The translations under genes and the position numbers were made by a program. From NCBI RefSeq assembly GCF_004570385.1, contig NZ_SPQL01000011.1:1-64000 (forward strand): 64,000 bases of DNA, read 5' to 3'. The stretch is from Blastococcus sp. CT_GayMR19 (GTDB lineage: Bacteria > Actinomycetota > Actinomycetes > Mycobacteriales > Geodermatophilaceae). Every line of letters starts with the position of its first letter. Position 1 is the stretch's first letter. A model generated the notes under the pieces. It was not told where the DNA came from, searched no databases, and saw only the letters and a list, made by a program, of their open reading frames with translations. Shown here piece by piece: positions 62,624-64,000 of this stretch.

Positions 62624-64000
62624 GGGGTGACGACCTCGGTGGGGGCGTCGCCGAGACGCGGCGGCGGGGCGGCCTGCGGCGTCGCGGGACGGCGGGCGGC
62701 GTCGCTGATGCGCACGAGGAGCGCCACGAGCACGAAGTTGGCCACGAGGGACGAGCCGCCGTACGCCACGAAGGGCGTCGTCAGGCCGGTCAGGGGCAGC
62801 AGCCCGGTGACGCCGCCGAGGACGACGAACACCTGCCAGGCGACCGCGAAGGCCAGGCCGGCGGACAGCAGCTTGCCGAAGGCGTCCCGGACGACGAGGG
62901 ACGTGCGCAGCCCGCGCTCGACGAGCACGAGGTAGACGATGATGACGGCCACGAGCCCGAACAGCCCGAGCTCCTCACCGATGGCCGAGGCGATGAAGTC
63001 GCTCTTGGCGATCGGCACCTGGTCGGGGCGGCCGCCGCCGAGGCCCGCCCCGAACAGGCCGCCGGTGCCCAGGCCGAACAGCGACTGGACCAGCTGGTAG
63101 CCGGCGTCGTCCTGGTAGGCGAAGGGATCGAGCCAGGTGTCCACGCGCTGCTGGACGTGACCGAAGATCTGGTAGGCGATCAGGGCGCCGCCGGCGAACA
63201 GCCCGACGCCGATGAGCAGCCAGCTCGACCGCTCCGTGGCCACGTAGAGCATGACGACGAAGATGCCGAACAGCAGCAGCGAGCTGCCCAGGTCGCGCTC
63301 GAAGACCAGGACCAGGATCGACAGCACCCAGGCGAGCAGGACGGGGCCCAGGTCACGGCCGCGCGGCAGCTCGAGGCCCATCACGCGGCGGCTGGCCAGG
63401 GCCAGGACGTCCCGCTTGTCGACGAGGTAGGCGGCGAAGAAGACGACGAGGCAGATCTTGGCGAACTCACCGGGCTGGATGGAGAACCCGGCGAGGCGGA
63501 TCCAGATCTTGGCGCCGTTCACCTCGGAGATCGACGCGGGCAGCAGGGCCGGCAGGGCCAGCAGGGCCATGCCGATCAGCGCGAGCGTGTACGCGTAGCG
63601 GGACAGCGTCCGGTGGTCGCGCACGATGACCAGGACGGCGACGAAGAACAGCACGCCGAGGGTCGCCCAGACCAGCTGGACGGGCGCGTCCTCCCGGGTG
63701 ACCGTGCTGTTGACCTGCTCCGCGGCGAGGTCGAGGCGGTGGATCACGGCGAGGCCGAGACCGCTCAGCAGCGCGACGGCGGGCAGCAGCAGCGGATCGG
63801 CGTAGGAGGCCCAGCGGCGCACCACGAGGTGGGCGACCGCCCACAGGGCGCTGAACCACACCCCGAACAGGGCGAGCTCGCTGCGCAGCGCCCCGGTGAT
63901 GGTCAGGTCGACGATGCACTGCGCCACGACCGTGATGAGCACGGCGAACGCGAGCAGGGCGGCCTCCGTGCCCCGCCGGCTGGGCGGGGGCGTGCCGACC
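62620..64000 (-). CDS. rodA: RodA/FtsW/SpoVE family peptidoglycan polymerase, 5' end beyond the window
   Basis: At least 460 residues, still open at the right edge (VGTPPPSRRGTEAALLAFAV at the visible start). Ten or more membrane helices; SEDS motifs are visible as NGAKIWIRLAGFSIQPGEFAK, VFERDLGSSLLLFGIF, KSDFIASAIGEELGLFG and TGLTTPFVAYGGSSLVANF. The catalytic Asp of SEDS polymerases corresponds to Asp in FERDLGSSL. It is the first visible gene of the rodA-pbpA-pknA-pknB operon. An internal GTG at 63942 is not the true start because the upstream residues match the family. Confidence 0.95.
   Translation of the reverse strand, partial: VGTPPPSRRGTEAALLAFAVLITVVAQCIVDLTITGALRSELALFGVWFSALWAVAHLVVRRWASYADPLLLPAVALLSGLGLAVIHRLDLAAEQVNSTVTREDAPVQLVWATLGVLFFVAVLVIVRDHRTLSRYAYTLALIGMALLALPALLPASISEVNGAKIWIRLAGFSIQPGEFAKICLVVFFAAYLVDKRDVLALASRRVMGLELPRGRDLGPVLLAWVLSILVLVFERDLGSSLLLFGIFVVMLYVATERSSWLLIGVGLFAGGALIAYQIFGHVQQRVDTWLDPFAYQDDAGYQLVQSLFGLGTGGLFGAGLGGGRPDQVPIAKSDFIASAIGEELGLFGLVAVIIVYLVLVERGLRTSLVVRDAFGKLLSAGLAFAVAWQVFVVLGGVTGLLPLTGLTTPFVAYGGSSLVANFVLVALLVRISDAARRPATPQAAPPPRLGDAPTEVVTP

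Overview
This is the chromosome-origin region of a very GC-rich actinobacterium. The core gene order (pcnA, MutT4-type Nudix, DUF6049, murJ, trxB, trxA, cwlM, parB, parA, rsmG, jag, yidC, yidD, rnpA, rpmH, dnaA, dnaN, gnd, recF, DUF721, gyrB, gyrA, DUF3566, tRNA-Ile, tRNA-Ala, ppiA, rhomboid, PH protein, crgA, DUF881, pabA, pknB, pknA, pbpA, rodA) matches the arrangement known from Mycobacterium and Streptomyces. High GC, frequent GTG starts, many leaderless starts and the mix of accessory genes suggest a Geodermatophilaceae-like organism (Blastococcus, Modestobacter or Geodermatophilus). That placement is inference; no database was searched.

Layout. 1-9.8 kb is accessory or metabolic: a partial unknown gene, a GH15 trehalase-type hydrolase, an FHA-HTH regulator, a PepSY protein, inositol-1-phosphate synthase, a lipoprotein, a YqgE protein, an MFS exporter, a matrixin-like protease and a DinB/mycothiol enzyme. 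9.8-21.4 kb is the pcnA to cwlM block: tRNA 3'-end maturation, lipid II flippase, a separate pseudokinase, thioredoxin and CwlM. 21.4-21.9 kb is an array of 113-bp tandem repeats. 21.9-30.3 kb holds an aminotransferase-Ddl pair, then the leftward parAB-rsmG-jag-yidC-yidD-rnpA-rpmH cluster. 30.3-33.7 kb is dnaA with flanking origin DNA; the putative oriC lies between dnaA and dnaN. 33.7-49.5 kb is the replication operon plus an inserted module (a tail-domain hypothetical protein, an ABC exporter, an SDR and an APC permease) before gyrB and gyrA. 49.5-54.8 kb has two tRNAs, DLW-39, a secreted subtilase, ppiA, rhomboid, a PH-like protein and a thiolase. 55.5-64 kb is the cell-division and cell-wall signalling block: crgA, DUF881, pabA, and the leftward rodA-pbpA-pknA-(small ORF)-pknB operon.

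How it fits together. DnaA, DnaN, RecF and gyrase serve replication initiation and topology. ParA and ParB with four parS-like sites organise the origin. RnpA, L34, YidD, YidC and RsmG couple RNA and ribosome maturation to membrane insertion. MurJ, the pseudokinase, CwlM, RodA, PbpA, PknA and PknB form the known phospho-regulated peptidoglycan circuit.

The most unusual non-coding content is a family of GC-rich palindromic repeats placed just downstream of cwlM, dnaA, the ABC exporter gene and the DUF3566 gene. Other notable items are a tightly coupled small ORF between pknA and pknB, a likely leaderless five-codon ORF in front of an FHA gene, and a second cluster of DnaA-box-like sequences near crgA. 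No CRISPR array, insertion sequence or prophage was seen.
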